A stretch of DNA of 64,000 bases, taken from UBA6382 sp963617965. GTDB lineage: Bacteria > Bacteroidota > Bacteroidia > Bacteroidales > Bacteroidaceae. The first letter of the stretch is position 1. Each line of letters begins with the position of its first letter. A model generated the notes under the pieces. It ran no database searches. It saw only the letters and a list, made by a program, of their open reading frames with translations, and was not told the DNA's origin. Of this stretch, positions 18,053 through 25,758 are shown piece after piece. The position numbers were made by a program, and so were the translations under genes. The stretch is from assembly GCA_963617965.1 (NCBI GenBank), contig CAVEQO010000001.1, positions 1-64,000 on the forward strand, read 5' to 3'.

Positions 18053-18096
18053 CAAGACTGCCGAAGGAGCTGACAGGTTTTCTTCCGGCAGTCTTG
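18053..18096 (+). terminator. Hairpin after the EF-G paralogue
   Basis: Two 11-nt complementary arms (18053-18063 and 18086-18096) flank a 22-nt loop, and pairing can extend with one bulge. There is no clear T-tract, so this is a probable but not typical terminator. Confidence 0.5.
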
Positions 18097-18153
18097 CCGT
18101 AGTTGTCCCTTCGGGATGGACTAAACGGGTGATGAAAAAGGGGAGAGCAACTG

Positions 18154-18184
18154 TTTGCCGTTGCAAATGATATATGTAATTTTG
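18154..18184 (+). promoter_or_regulatory. Promoter of the FMN-binding/nitroreductase operon
   Basis: TTTG at 18154-18157 is followed after 19 bp by TAATTTTG at 18177-18184, a full match to the Bacteroidetes consensus. The leader to the ATG at 18240 is about 50 nt. Confidence 0.75.
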
Positions 18185-18239
18185 CATCCGAATGAAATCT
18201 GCCGGAAAGGCAAGACTGTAATATCCCAAAAGGACCGAA

Positions 18240-19328
18240 ATGAAAATTATAGACAAAGTTCAGCAGGCAATGGCTCTTGTCGTGTGTGTGCTGATTGTTT
18301 CTTCTCTCGCTGTCATGGAGCGCGGCGAATGGCTTGGGCACAAGTTCGGGCCAGAGCCGGAAACGGCAAGTGCAGTCAGGAACGACACGCTGCGGGCGCT
18401 TTCCGACGGTACAGTCGTGATCAACACGTCGGGGCTGGCTGCGGATGTCAGGGGGTTTGCGGGCAAGGTGCCGCTTGAGATATTTGTCAGGAACGGCAGG
18501 ATTGTGGATGTCAAGGCGTTGGACAACGCTGAGACCAGCGACTTTTTCAAGAGGGCTTCGGCTCTGTTTGAGGAGTGGAAAGGCAAAACCCTTGAGGAGG
18601 CGCACACGATGCAGGTCAATGCTGTTTCGGGAGCGACACTCTCGTCGCGAGCCGTCATAGAAAACATGGAGCGCGGTCTGGACTACGTGTCTGCGCAACA
18701 TTCGGAAGACCGCCAGACCGGGAGACAGGGTGTGCCTGGCGTTTCACCGAAGAATATCGCCGGGCTCGTCGTAGTGCTTATGGCGGCAGTTCTGCCGCTG
18801 TTTGTAAAGGACAGACGGTATGTCTTTTGCCAGATGTCACTCAATGTGGTGGTCCTCGGCTTCTGGTGTGGTGCATTCCTGTCGTATTCCTCGCTGATAG
18901 GCTGTGCGGCTTATGGTATCGTGGCGGTCTCCGCGATATGTGCGGTGATGCTCCTGACGGCCTTTGTTTATCCTCTGTTCGGCAGGAAATCCCACTATTG
19001 CACTTTCGTCTGTCCCTTGGGGTCCTTGCAGCAGTTGGCGGGCAAGGCCGTTAAACGCAAAGTGATTATAAAGCCCCGTATGTTGCGTCGTCTGGATTTG
19101 TTCCGTCAGGTGCTGTGGGCACTGCTGATGCTCCTTATATGGAGCGGAGTGTGGAGCGAATGGGTGGACTACGAACCGTTTTCCGCCTTTGTCTTCCAGT
19201 CGGCATCATGGGCGGCCATAGCCATCGCCACCGTATTCGTGGCACTGTCGTTTGTGGTGGCACGACCTTATTGCCGCTTTGTTTGTCCGATGGGAACATT
19301 GTTCAAATTCGCTCAAAAGTCAAAATAA
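18240..19328 (+). CDS. FMN-binding domain membrane protein with NosR-like polyferredoxin segment
   Basis: This is a 362-aa inner-membrane electron-transfer protein. After an N-terminal membrane helix there is an extracytoplasmic FMN-binding domain with the motif SGATLSSR. Its Thr133 is the expected site of covalent FMN attachment by ApbE, as in NqrC, RnfG and NosR. Five or six membrane helices follow, carrying two CxxxCP motifs (CTFVCPLG and CRFVCPMG) of the Fer4_5/NosR type. The nitroreductase gene follows 12 bp later in the same operon, so this protein may pass electrons across the membrane to it. The source and acceptor are unknown. Confidence 0.82.
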   Translation: MKIIDKVQQAMALVVCVLIVSSLAVMERGEWLGHKFGPEPETASAVRNDTLRALSDGTVVINTSGLAADVRGFAGKVPLEIFVRNGRIVDVKALDNAETSDFFKRASALFEEWKGKTLEEAHTMQVNAVSGATLSSRAVIENMERGLDYVSAQHSEDRQTGRQGVPGVSPKNIAGLVVVLMAAVLPLFVKDRRYVFCQMSLNVVVLGFWCGAFLSYSSLIGCAAYGIVAVSAICAVMLLTAFVYPLFGRKSHYCTFVCPLGSLQQLAGKAVKRKVIIKPRMLRRLDLFRQVLWALLMLLIWSGVWSEWVDYEPFSAFVFQSASWAAIAIATVFVALSFVVARPYCRFVCPMGTLFKFAQKSK

Positions 19329-19340
19329 ATTACCATAACT

Positions 19341-19979
19341 ATGAAACCCTCAGTATTTTTGAATGTGGTGCTGGCCGTTGCCCTTGTAGCGGTGTCGGTC
19401 AGATGGGCCACAACCGGCGGTGGGATGTCAAGCCGGACTCCTGTTGATGCGGACAGCGTGGTATACGACAACATAATGACCCGCACCTCGGTGAGGTCTT
19501 ATCTTGACCAGCCGGTCGAAGACTCCAAGATACAAAGGCTTCTGCGTGCGGGAATGGCAGCCCCGACGGCAGTGAACACCCAACCGTGGCGTTTCGTGGT
19601 AATAAAGAACCGTGTCACGCTTGATAAAATTGCAGAACTCACGCCCAATGCCAGGATGGCGGCAGATGCACCCCTTGCCATAGTGGTGTGCGGCAACATG
19701 AAAAACGAGAAAGAAGACGTAGTGCGCAAGTTCTGGACACAAGACCTGTCGGCTGCTACCGAAAACATTCTCCTTCAGGCTCATGCCATGGGACTTGGGG
19801 CAGTGTGGACAGGCATATACCCCGATTCGAAACGATGTGACGCAATCTCCGGTCTCCTTTCCCTGCCCGATCATATAATTCCGTTCTGCACGATAGTCAT
19901 AGGTTATCCCAAGGGGGAACAACATCCCAAGGATAAATGGAAACCGGAGAACGTAACCTATGAAGAGCCGGGCAGTTAG
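19341..19979 (+). CDS. Nitroreductase-family flavoprotein with N-terminal membrane anchor
   Basis: This is an FMN-dependent oxidoreductase of the nitroreductase superfamily, 212 aa. Family features are RTSVRSYLDQPV near residue 50, PTAVNTQPWRFVVI (around 75-88) and the C-terminal GYPKGEQHPKD region. It begins with a hydrophobic stretch (VFLNVVLAVALVAVSVRWA, residues 4-22) that looks like an uncleaved signal-anchor. This is unusual because nitroreductases are normally cytosolic NAD(P)H enzymes. It sits 12 bp after the FMN-binding membrane protein, which suggests an extracytoplasmic reductase fed by that protein instead of by NAD(P)H. The substrate is unknown. Confidence 0.82.
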   Translation: MKPSVFLNVVLAVALVAVSVRWATTGGGMSSRTPVDADSVVYDNIMTRTSVRSYLDQPVEDSKIQRLLRAGMAAPTAVNTQPWRFVVIKNRVTLDKIAELTPNARMAADAPLAIVVCGNMKNEKEDVVRKFWTQDLSAATENILLQAHAMGLGAVWTGIYPDSKRCDAISGLLSLPDHIIPFCTIVIGYPKGEQHPKDKWKPENVTYEEPGS

Positions 19980-20030
19980 TATCCTGCATTGGCCGCACTA
20001 TTTCCAAAACCTAAAACCTAACGAAACGAT

Positions 20031-22232
20031 ATGAGAAAACTTTTCATGGCGATATTGCCTCTGATCGCAGTATGTCCGCCCTTGACGGCAGGCATCAACA
20101 TTGACTTGAAAACAGCTACGGGCGGAGTGTTCTATGCGGAACAACTGTACGGAGTGCGTCCGTTGGCAGACGGCGAAAGTTTTGCGCGTATAAGTCCTGA
20201 CCGCAAGCGAATCGTGCGCTATTCATTCCGGACGGGCGAGAAAACCGGCGTGGTCTGCGACTTGGCTGGAGCCCGCGGGACGGAACTTAAAGGCATTGAC
20301 GGCTATATCATGTCTCCCGACGAAAAGCGCATCCTGATACAGACCAAAACCAAGCAGGTCTACCGCCATTCCAAAAAGGCGGAATACTACATATATTCCG
20401 TGGACAATAAGACCCTTGAACCCCTTTCTAAAAACGGACCGCAACAAGAACCACTTTTCTCTCCCGACGGAACTATGGTGGCTTTCGTACGCGACAACAA
20501 CCTGTTTCTGGTAAAACTCCTGTTCAACAACAGCGAGAGCCGGATAACTGACGACGGCAAGTTCAACCTCGTGCTCAACGGTATTCCGGACTGGGTCAAC
20601 GAGGAGGAATTTTCCTACAGTCGCGCATTTGATTTCAGCGCAGACAGCAAGATGCTTGCGTGGGTGCGTTTTGACGAAAGCCGTGTGCCTCTGTATGAAA
20701 TGCAGATGTTCAAGGGGCTTGCCCCTGAACACAAGGACAATGCCGAGTACCCTCACGACTATAGTTATAAGTATCCCGTAGCCGGCCAGCGGAATTCCGA
20801 AGTTGCGGTTCTCTCATACGATATAAAAAGCCACGTGACCCGCCGTATGGACTTGCCGCTTGACAGCGACGGCTATGTCCCGCGCATCAAGTTCACCGAC
20901 TCTCCTGACCAGCTTGCCATTGTAACGCTAAACCGTCATCAGAGCTGCATGAATATATACATGGGCGATGTGCGCTCCACCGTGTGCAGGCGGATCTTTA
21001 CAGAGAGCGATGACCGCTACGTGAAGGAAGATGCTTATCAGCAGCTGAAATTTTTCGGCGACAATTTTGTGGTCCAGAGTGACCGTTCCGGGCTGCGTCA
21101 ACTCTACTGGTATTCCACTACGGGACAGCTGCTCAAACAGATTACCGACCAGCCTTGCGAGGTGTGTGAGTTCTATGGCTACGAGCCCAAGAGCCAGACT
21201 TTCTACTACAGCGCCAAGGACGGCAACGCAACCCGTACAGCCGTTTTTGCCACGGATATCAAGGGCAGGACGCGCAAACTCTCCTCTGAGACCGGCAGCA
21301 ATTCCGCTACGTTCAGTTCCTCGATGAAATATTTCATCAACGTGTATTCCAATATGACTACGCCGCAGGTCACCACCCTGCGGGATAACAGCGGCAAGGT
21401 CCTCAGGACCTTGATTGACAACGCCAAGCTCCGCGAGCGTGTGGCCAAGTACAATATGCCCGTGAAGGAGATGTTCACGTTCAAAACAGCCGATGGGGTT
21501 GAACTGTACGGGTGGATGATGAAACCCGCTGATTTTGATCCAAGTAGGAAATATCCTGTCATTATGCACCAGTATTCCGGCCCCGGTTCGCAGTCCGTAC
21601 AGGACTCCTGGAATGCGGGTTCCAACGGTGCTGGCGGCTCTTATGAGGCTTATCTCTGTAGTCAGGGAATCATTTGCGTCACGGTCGACGGGCGCGGCAC
21701 CGGCGGTCGCGGAGCGGACTTTGAAAAATGCACCTACCTCCATCTCGGTCAACTTGAGGCTCATGACCAGGTGGAAACAGCGATATGGCTCGGCTCTCTG
21801 CCTTATGTGGACAAGGACAATATCGCAATTTGGGGATGGAGTTTCGGCGGTTTTAACACCCTCATGAGCATGAGCGAGGGGAGGGGCGTGTTCAAGTGCG
21901 GAGTGGCGGTAGCTCCACCAACCAGCTGGCGTTATTACGACACCGTGTACACGGAACGCTATATGCGTACTCCACAGGAAAACCCCGGTTACGATGATGA
22001 CTGCATCGCCCGCGCTTCCAAACTCCACGGCAACCTGCTTATCTGCCACGGACTGGCCGATGACAATGTCCACGTGCGCAACACCTATGAGTATGCCGAG
22101 GCTTTGGTGCAGGCCGACAAACAGTTTGAAATGCAGCTTTACACCAATCGTAATCACAGCATTTACGGCGGCAACACACGCCAGCATCTGTTCAGGAGAA
22201 TAACGGACTTTTTCCTTGGCAATCTGAAATAG
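20031..22232 (+). CDS. S9 family peptidase, dipeptidyl-peptidase IV type
   Basis: This is a secreted serine exopeptidase that removes N-terminal dipeptides, typically X-Pro, from peptides in the periplasm. The 733-aa protein has a signal peptide (MRKLFMAILPLIAVCPPLTAG), an N-terminal eight-bladed beta-propeller (about residues 50-480) and a C-terminal alpha/beta hydrolase domain. The catalytic triad is visible: Ser604 in GWSFGG, Asp677/678 in GLADDNVH and His709 in NRNHSIYGG. It starts 51 bp after the nitroreductase gene with no -7 motif of its own, so partial read-through is possible. The methyltransferase gene begins immediately after its stop codon. Confidence 0.92.
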   Translation: MRKLFMAILPLIAVCPPLTAGINIDLKTATGGVFYAEQLYGVRPLADGESFARISPDRKRIVRYSFRTGEKTGVVCDLAGARGTELKGIDGYIMSPDEKRILIQTKTKQVYRHSKKAEYYIYSVDNKTLEPLSKNGPQQEPLFSPDGTMVAFVRDNNLFLVKLLFNNSESRITDDGKFNLVLNGIPDWVNEEEFSYSRAFDFSADSKMLAWVRFDESRVPLYEMQMFKGLAPEHKDNAEYPHDYSYKYPVAGQRNSEVAVLSYDIKSHVTRRMDLPLDSDGYVPRIKFTDSPDQLAIVTLNRHQSCMNIYMGDVRSTVCRRIFTESDDRYVKEDAYQQLKFFGDNFVVQSDRSGLRQLYWYSTTGQLLKQITDQPCEVCEFYGYEPKSQTFYYSAKDGNATRTAVFATDIKGRTRKLSSETGSNSATFSSSMKYFINVYSNMTTPQVTTLRDNSGKVLRTLIDNAKLRERVAKYNMPVKEMFTFKTADGVELYGWMMKPADFDPSRKYPVIMHQYSGPGSQSVQDSWNAGSNGAGGSYEAYLCSQGIICVTVDGRGTGGRGADFEKCTYLHLGQLEAHDQVETAIWLGSLPYVDKDNIAIWGWSFGGFNTLMSMSEGRGVFKCGVAVAPPTSWRYYDTVYTERYMRTPQENPGYDDDCIARASKLHGNLLICHGLADDNVHVRNTYEYAEALVQADKQFEMQLYTNRNHSIYGGNTRQHLFRRITDFFLGNLK

Positions 22233-22952
22233 ATGGCGGCGCTGTATTTGATACCCGTCACTCTTGGGACTATGCCGGTAGAGCAGGTGCTGCCTTCCTA
22301 CAACCATGATGTCATCATGGCAATACGCCATTTCATTGTGGAAGAGGTACGCACGGCGCGCCGGTTTATCAGGCAGGTGGACAAAAATGCCGACATAGAC
22401 AGGTTGGCTTTCTACCCAATGGGCAAACATGCTGACCGCACCCTGTTCGGCCGGTATTTGGAGCCTTTGCGCAATGGCGAGGATATGGGCATCATATCTG
22501 AGGCGGGATGTCCTGCCGTGGCCGATCCCGGTGCCGAAATAGTGGCTATTGCCCAGAGCGAGGGTATGAGAGTGATACCCTTGGTCGGTCCGTCTTCCAT
22601 CATAATGTCGCTGATGGCGAGCGGTTTCAACGGACAGAATTTTGCATTCCACGGTTATCTGCCTGTCGGCAACCATGAGCGTATGGCAGCTCTCAAGCGC
22701 ATGGAGTCTGCTTCCGCTTCCTTACACCAGACCCAGATTTTTATAGAAACCCCGTTCCGCAACCATCAGATGATAGACTCCGTTCTTGTCGCCTGTCGCC
22801 CTGATACCCGGTTGTGCATAGCGGCAGGCATAACTTGCGGCGAAAGCGAATACATACGTACCATGCCCGTCAGACAGTGGCGCAAATCTCTGGCGTCAAT
22901 GCCCGATCTGAGGAAGATCCCGGCTGTGTTTCTGGTCAGTGCAGACAGATAG
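22233..22952 (+). CDS. SAM-dependent methyltransferase, RsmI/tetrapyrrole methylase family
   Basis: This is a 239-aa methyltransferase of the tetrapyrrole methylase fold, related to RsmI, which 2'-O-methylates C1402 of 16S rRNA. It contains MGIISEAGCPAVADPG and VIPLVGPSSIIMSLMASGFNGQNFAFHGYLP, matching the family's SAM-binding core. It is shorter than E. coli RsmI and lacks its C-terminal part, as do many Bacteroidetes homologues. The ATG directly follows the TAG of the peptidase gene, so translation is probably coupled. The rRNA target is inferred. Confidence 0.85.
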   Translation: MAALYLIPVTLGTMPVEQVLPSYNHDVIMAIRHFIVEEVRTARRFIRQVDKNADIDRLAFYPMGKHADRTLFGRYLEPLRNGEDMGIISEAGCPAVADPGAEIVAIAQSEGMRVIPLVGPSSIIMSLMASGFNGQNFAFHGYLPVGNHERMAALKRMESASASLHQTQIFIETPFRNHQMIDSVLVACRPDTRLCIAAGITCGESEYIRTMPVRQWRKSLASMPDLRKIPAVFLVSADR

Positions 22953-22959
22953 GTGCAGA

Positions 22960-22990
22960 CTGTTGTTTGTGGCTTTGCCGAGAACAACAG
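22960..22990. terminator. Possible bidirectional terminator between convergent genes
   Basis: Eight-nt complementary arms (22960-22967 and 22983-22990) with a 15-nt loop lie in the 40-bp gap between the methyltransferase and DUF4301 genes. There is no strong T-tract. Confidence 0.35.
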
Positions 22991-22992
22991 GT

Positions 22993-24495
22993 TTACTGGT
23001 GTTCTGGGCGTAGGAGGTCGTTGACCGTCTTGACAGGATTGAACGTAGTGAGCGGCACTTCAACGAATGCGGTAAGCCAGTCGCTCATTGCTCCGTTCCA
23101 TAGCCCTGGACGTTCAAGAGCCTTGAGTTCCCGTCCGTCTTTTGACTTCTGCGAGATGAACCCCGTAGACTTGTCCACGTATTGACTGAGGTCAAAGCGT
23201 GTGCCGTCATACCCCTTGAAAGCGCAGACAAGGTCAACCGGATTGAAGTGAGTGCCGTTTCTGAACATCTCTACGGATGCCGCGTCGTTCATGTCAATCT
23301 GGTTGCTCTCAAGAATCTGTGGTGAAACAGTCCCGTCGGGATTGTAGGCCAAAAACGGTCCGCCGCCTGGCTCTCCCACGTTTTTCACCATGGCGCATAC
23401 GCGCATGGGACGGTTGAGCTTTCGCCTGATCTCGCTGGTTGTGTCGGCAAGTCCCTTGATGCAGAAATGCGTTTCCAGAAAGTCCTTGATTTCCCCGAGC
23501 AAGGCGGCGGAAGACGGTGCCGCATCCAGCTTTCGCAGATAGCCGAATGTTTTCTGCTGCAGGACGGTCAGGTATCCGGCTATCAGCTTCTTGTAGCGCA
23601 CGGTGTCGCCTTTGAGCCTGTCTGGCACCACGTTGTCAATATTCTTTATAAACACAATGTCGGCATCAATGGCGGAGAGATTTTCTATGAGCGCGCCGTG
23701 CCCTCCGGGACGGAAAAGCATCTTTCCGTCCGCAGTCCTGAATATTTCGTTGCCGGGCGTAACGGCGATGGTGTCGGTTGACGGTTTCTGCTGCGACAGC
23801 GATATGTCGAATCCAGTCTGGAGAGAAGCCTCTGTTTGTGGCAGCCTCTTTTTCAGCAGGGTCTGGAACAAATTCTGGTGTTCGGCCGAGACGGTGAAAT
23901 GCAGGTGTGCCGTACCTGTGCTGTCTTTGGCGTACAGTGCGCCCTCCACAAGGTGCTCCTCCACAGGCGTGCGTGCGCCGTCTGCATAGGAATGGAACTT
24001 GAGCAGCCCTTTTGGCTTTCGCCCATAGTCCATACCGTCGGGGTGGAGCAGGGCTTTCACGATATCCTTGTGCCTTCCGCTGCCGACCAGTCCGTCAATG
24101 CCGGTCTGGTAAAGCTTTTGGCAGGTGGCGTTGAGTTCGCCGTAGAATGCGAAGCTGGTGATATGGGCAAAGAAGGTCTTCTCGAAGTCTGTGGAGGGTT
24201 CGTTGTAGTCTGCGCTGATAAAGGAGAACAAATCCTTGAACATACGTGAGGCTGCACCGCTGGCCGGTACGAATTTGACAATTTTGTGGTCACCCAAGAC
24301 CGCATAGTCATCCCAGGCTTGGCACAGGGAGTCGGTCTCTCTGTCGCTGAATACGGTGATTCCGTTGCCGGGCGTGGCGGCTCCGGCGAGTTTAAGAAAA
24401 GGAAATCCCTGGCGGAAAGCCTGCAGCTCTTCTTCAAGCTGGCGAGGGGAGATCCCCAGCGTCTGCAGTTGTTCAAGGTCTTTGGGCTGTAGCAT
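22993..24495 (-). CDS. DUF4301 family protein
   Basis: This 500-aa cytoplasmic protein belongs to the Bacteroidetes family DUF4301; its biochemical role is not known to me. Conserved-looking stretches include KFVPASGAASRMFKDL (around residue 75) and FRPGGHGALIENL (around residue 260). The first resembles a nucleotidyltransferase-like phosphate-binding loop, and the whole layout recalls sugar nucleotidyltransferases; this is only a resemblance. It lies 22 bp after the TPR gene on the minus strand, so the two are probably one operon. Confidence 0.8.
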   Translation of the reverse strand: MLQPKDLEQLQTLGISPRQLEEELQAFRQGFPFLKLAGAATPGNGITVFSDRETDSLCQAWDDYAVLGDHKIVKFVPASGAASRMFKDLFSFISADYNEPSTDFEKTFFAHITSFAFYGELNATCQKLYQTGIDGLVGSGRHKDIVKALLHPDGMDYGRKPKGLLKFHSYADGARTPVEEHLVEGALYAKDSTGTAHLHFTVSAEHQNLFQTLLKKRLPQTEASLQTGFDISLSQQKPSTDTIAVTPGNEIFRTADGKMLFRPGGHGALIENLSAIDADIVFIKNIDNVVPDRLKGDTVRYKKLIAGYLTVLQQKTFGYLRKLDAAPSSAALLGEIKDFLETHFCIKGLADTTSEIRRKLNRPMRVCAMVKNVGEPGGGPFLAYNPDGTVSPQILESNQIDMNDAASVEMFRNGTHFNPVDLVCAFKGYDGTRFDLSQYVDKSTGFISQKSKDGRELKALERPGLWNGAMSDWLTAFVEVPLTTFNPVKTVNDLLRPEHQ

Positions 24496-24517
24496 GGCAA
24501 AGTGGTTTTGTTGCGGT

Positions 24518-25459
24518 TTATTTGTGTTTGTCTATGGCTGCACGCGCACTCTCAATAGAGGATTCCGTCGCACCCAGTTCCTGCGCTTTCAGGAAATCCT
24601 CTTCCGCCAGAGTCTTCTGCCCGGTGCGTCCATGGAGTACGGCTCTGTTAAGATAGGCCGTTGGGTTGTCGGGGAACAGCTCGATGGCCTTGTTGAAATC
24701 ATAGAGGGCCAGTTGGTTTCTGCCGGTTTCCATCTCGAAAGTTCCCCTCATCTCATAGAGTGCTGCTCCTTTAGGGTTTTGTATTATGAGGTTGTCCATG
24801 ATCTCTATGGCGGTCTCATGGTGTCCCTGCCCGGCTTCTATTACGGCTACGGCAGTATTGGCGGACGTGTGTTGCGGTTCTATGACCCGCACTTTTTGAT
24901 ATTCGGCCATAGCGTTGTCCAGCTTGCCCTGCTGCTGGTAGGCATATCCCTTGTAGAAAAGAGCTTGCGGGCAGGAAGGCTTGAGTTCCAGAAAAGCGGA
25001 AAAGCAGCCTAAAGCCGTGCCGTAGTCCTTGAGGACAAGGTTCACGATGCCGCGGCGTTCGTATGCTTTTGCCATGTTTTCGTTGAGGCGGATGGCCTTG
25101 CGGTAATAGTCGGAAGCAGTGCGGTAGTTGCCGCTGCGCTCAGAAAGTTGTCCCAACTGGAAGAAAATCTCAGCATTCGACGGGTGCGACGGCAGAAAAT
25201 CCGTTGCCTCCCTGAACGTCGCCTCTGCCATGCCCAGAGAGTCGGCGAGAAGCTGTCGGTAACCCTTGTTGACCAGAGCTATGTAACGGTTCTGCTCGGC
25301 TTCGGTATATCCTGTTGAGGATATGCTCCGTTCGGAGGGCGACACCGACGCTATTCTGGGTTTGTCGCCAAGATCCATCCTTGCCTGTGCTGCAACACAG
25401 GTGGGGCGTGTTGTGGCAAATCCTGCCAAAAGCAGCAATGGCAGGAGCAGCTTGTTCAT
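24518..25459 (-). CDS. Secreted tetratricopeptide-repeat protein
   Basis: This 313-aa periplasmic TPR protein has a signal peptide (MNKLLLPLLLLAGFATTRPTCVAAQ) and about six consecutive TPR units from residue 60 to the C terminus, for example SEIFFQLGQLSERSG-type and KAYERRGIVNLVL-type helices. The frame opens at 25483, but that ATG would sit at the predicted transcription start. The ATG at 25459 leaves a leader of about 22 nt and starts the signal cleanly. TPRs mediate protein contacts; the partner is unknown. It is co-directional with DUF4301. Confidence 0.83.
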   Translation of the reverse strand: MNKLLLPLLLLAGFATTRPTCVAAQARMDLGDKPRIASVSPSERSISSTGYTEAEQNRYIALVNKGYRQLLADSLGMAEATFREATDFLPSHPSNAEIFFQLGQLSERSGNYRTASDYYRKAIRLNENMAKAYERRGIVNLVLKDYGTALGCFSAFLELKPSCPQALFYKGYAYQQQGKLDNAMAEYQKVRVIEPQHTSANTAVAVIEAGQGHHETAIEIMDNLIIQNPKGAALYEMRGTFEMETGRNQLALYDFNKAIELFPDNPTAYLNRAVLHGRTGQKTLAEEDFLKAQELGATESSIESARAAIDKHK

Positions 25460-25487
25460 TGGTGTCTGCATATGTGGGTTCATTTGG

Positions 25488-25495
25488 CAAATGTA
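25488..25495 (-). promoter_or_regulatory. -7 element for the TPR/DUF4301 operon
   Basis: On the minus strand TACATTTG matches TAnnTTTG. The rest of the 25460-25758 gap holds the divergent GH89 promoter and AT-rich DNA in which I see no gene. Confidence 0.55.
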
Positions 25496-25675
25496 GTGAA
25501 ATTAAATAGACCGGTGCTGATATTTGATGGGAAAAAGTTATGTATGACTGCGGAATGTAAATGAATAAACCCCGGTTTTTATGCGGTTATTCATAAAATT
25601 CCTGTATATCGGGAGATTTTGGTCTGGGTGGTGTGATTTTCACTGTACAAATCCTCAAGTTATGATTATTTTATC

Positions 25676-25683
25676 TAACTTTG
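25676..25683 (+). promoter_or_regulatory. -7 element for the GH89 gene
   Basis: TAACTTTG matches TAnnTTTG. The predicted leader is about 70 nt. The -33 region is poor (no TTTG at the 19-bp spacing), which would fit activator control. Confidence 0.6.
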
Positions 25684-25758
25684 CGACCCGTCCGACCGTA
25701 ACAGAAACAGAGAATTACATTATATTTATTCACATCTAAAAACATTCCAAAACAAGAA

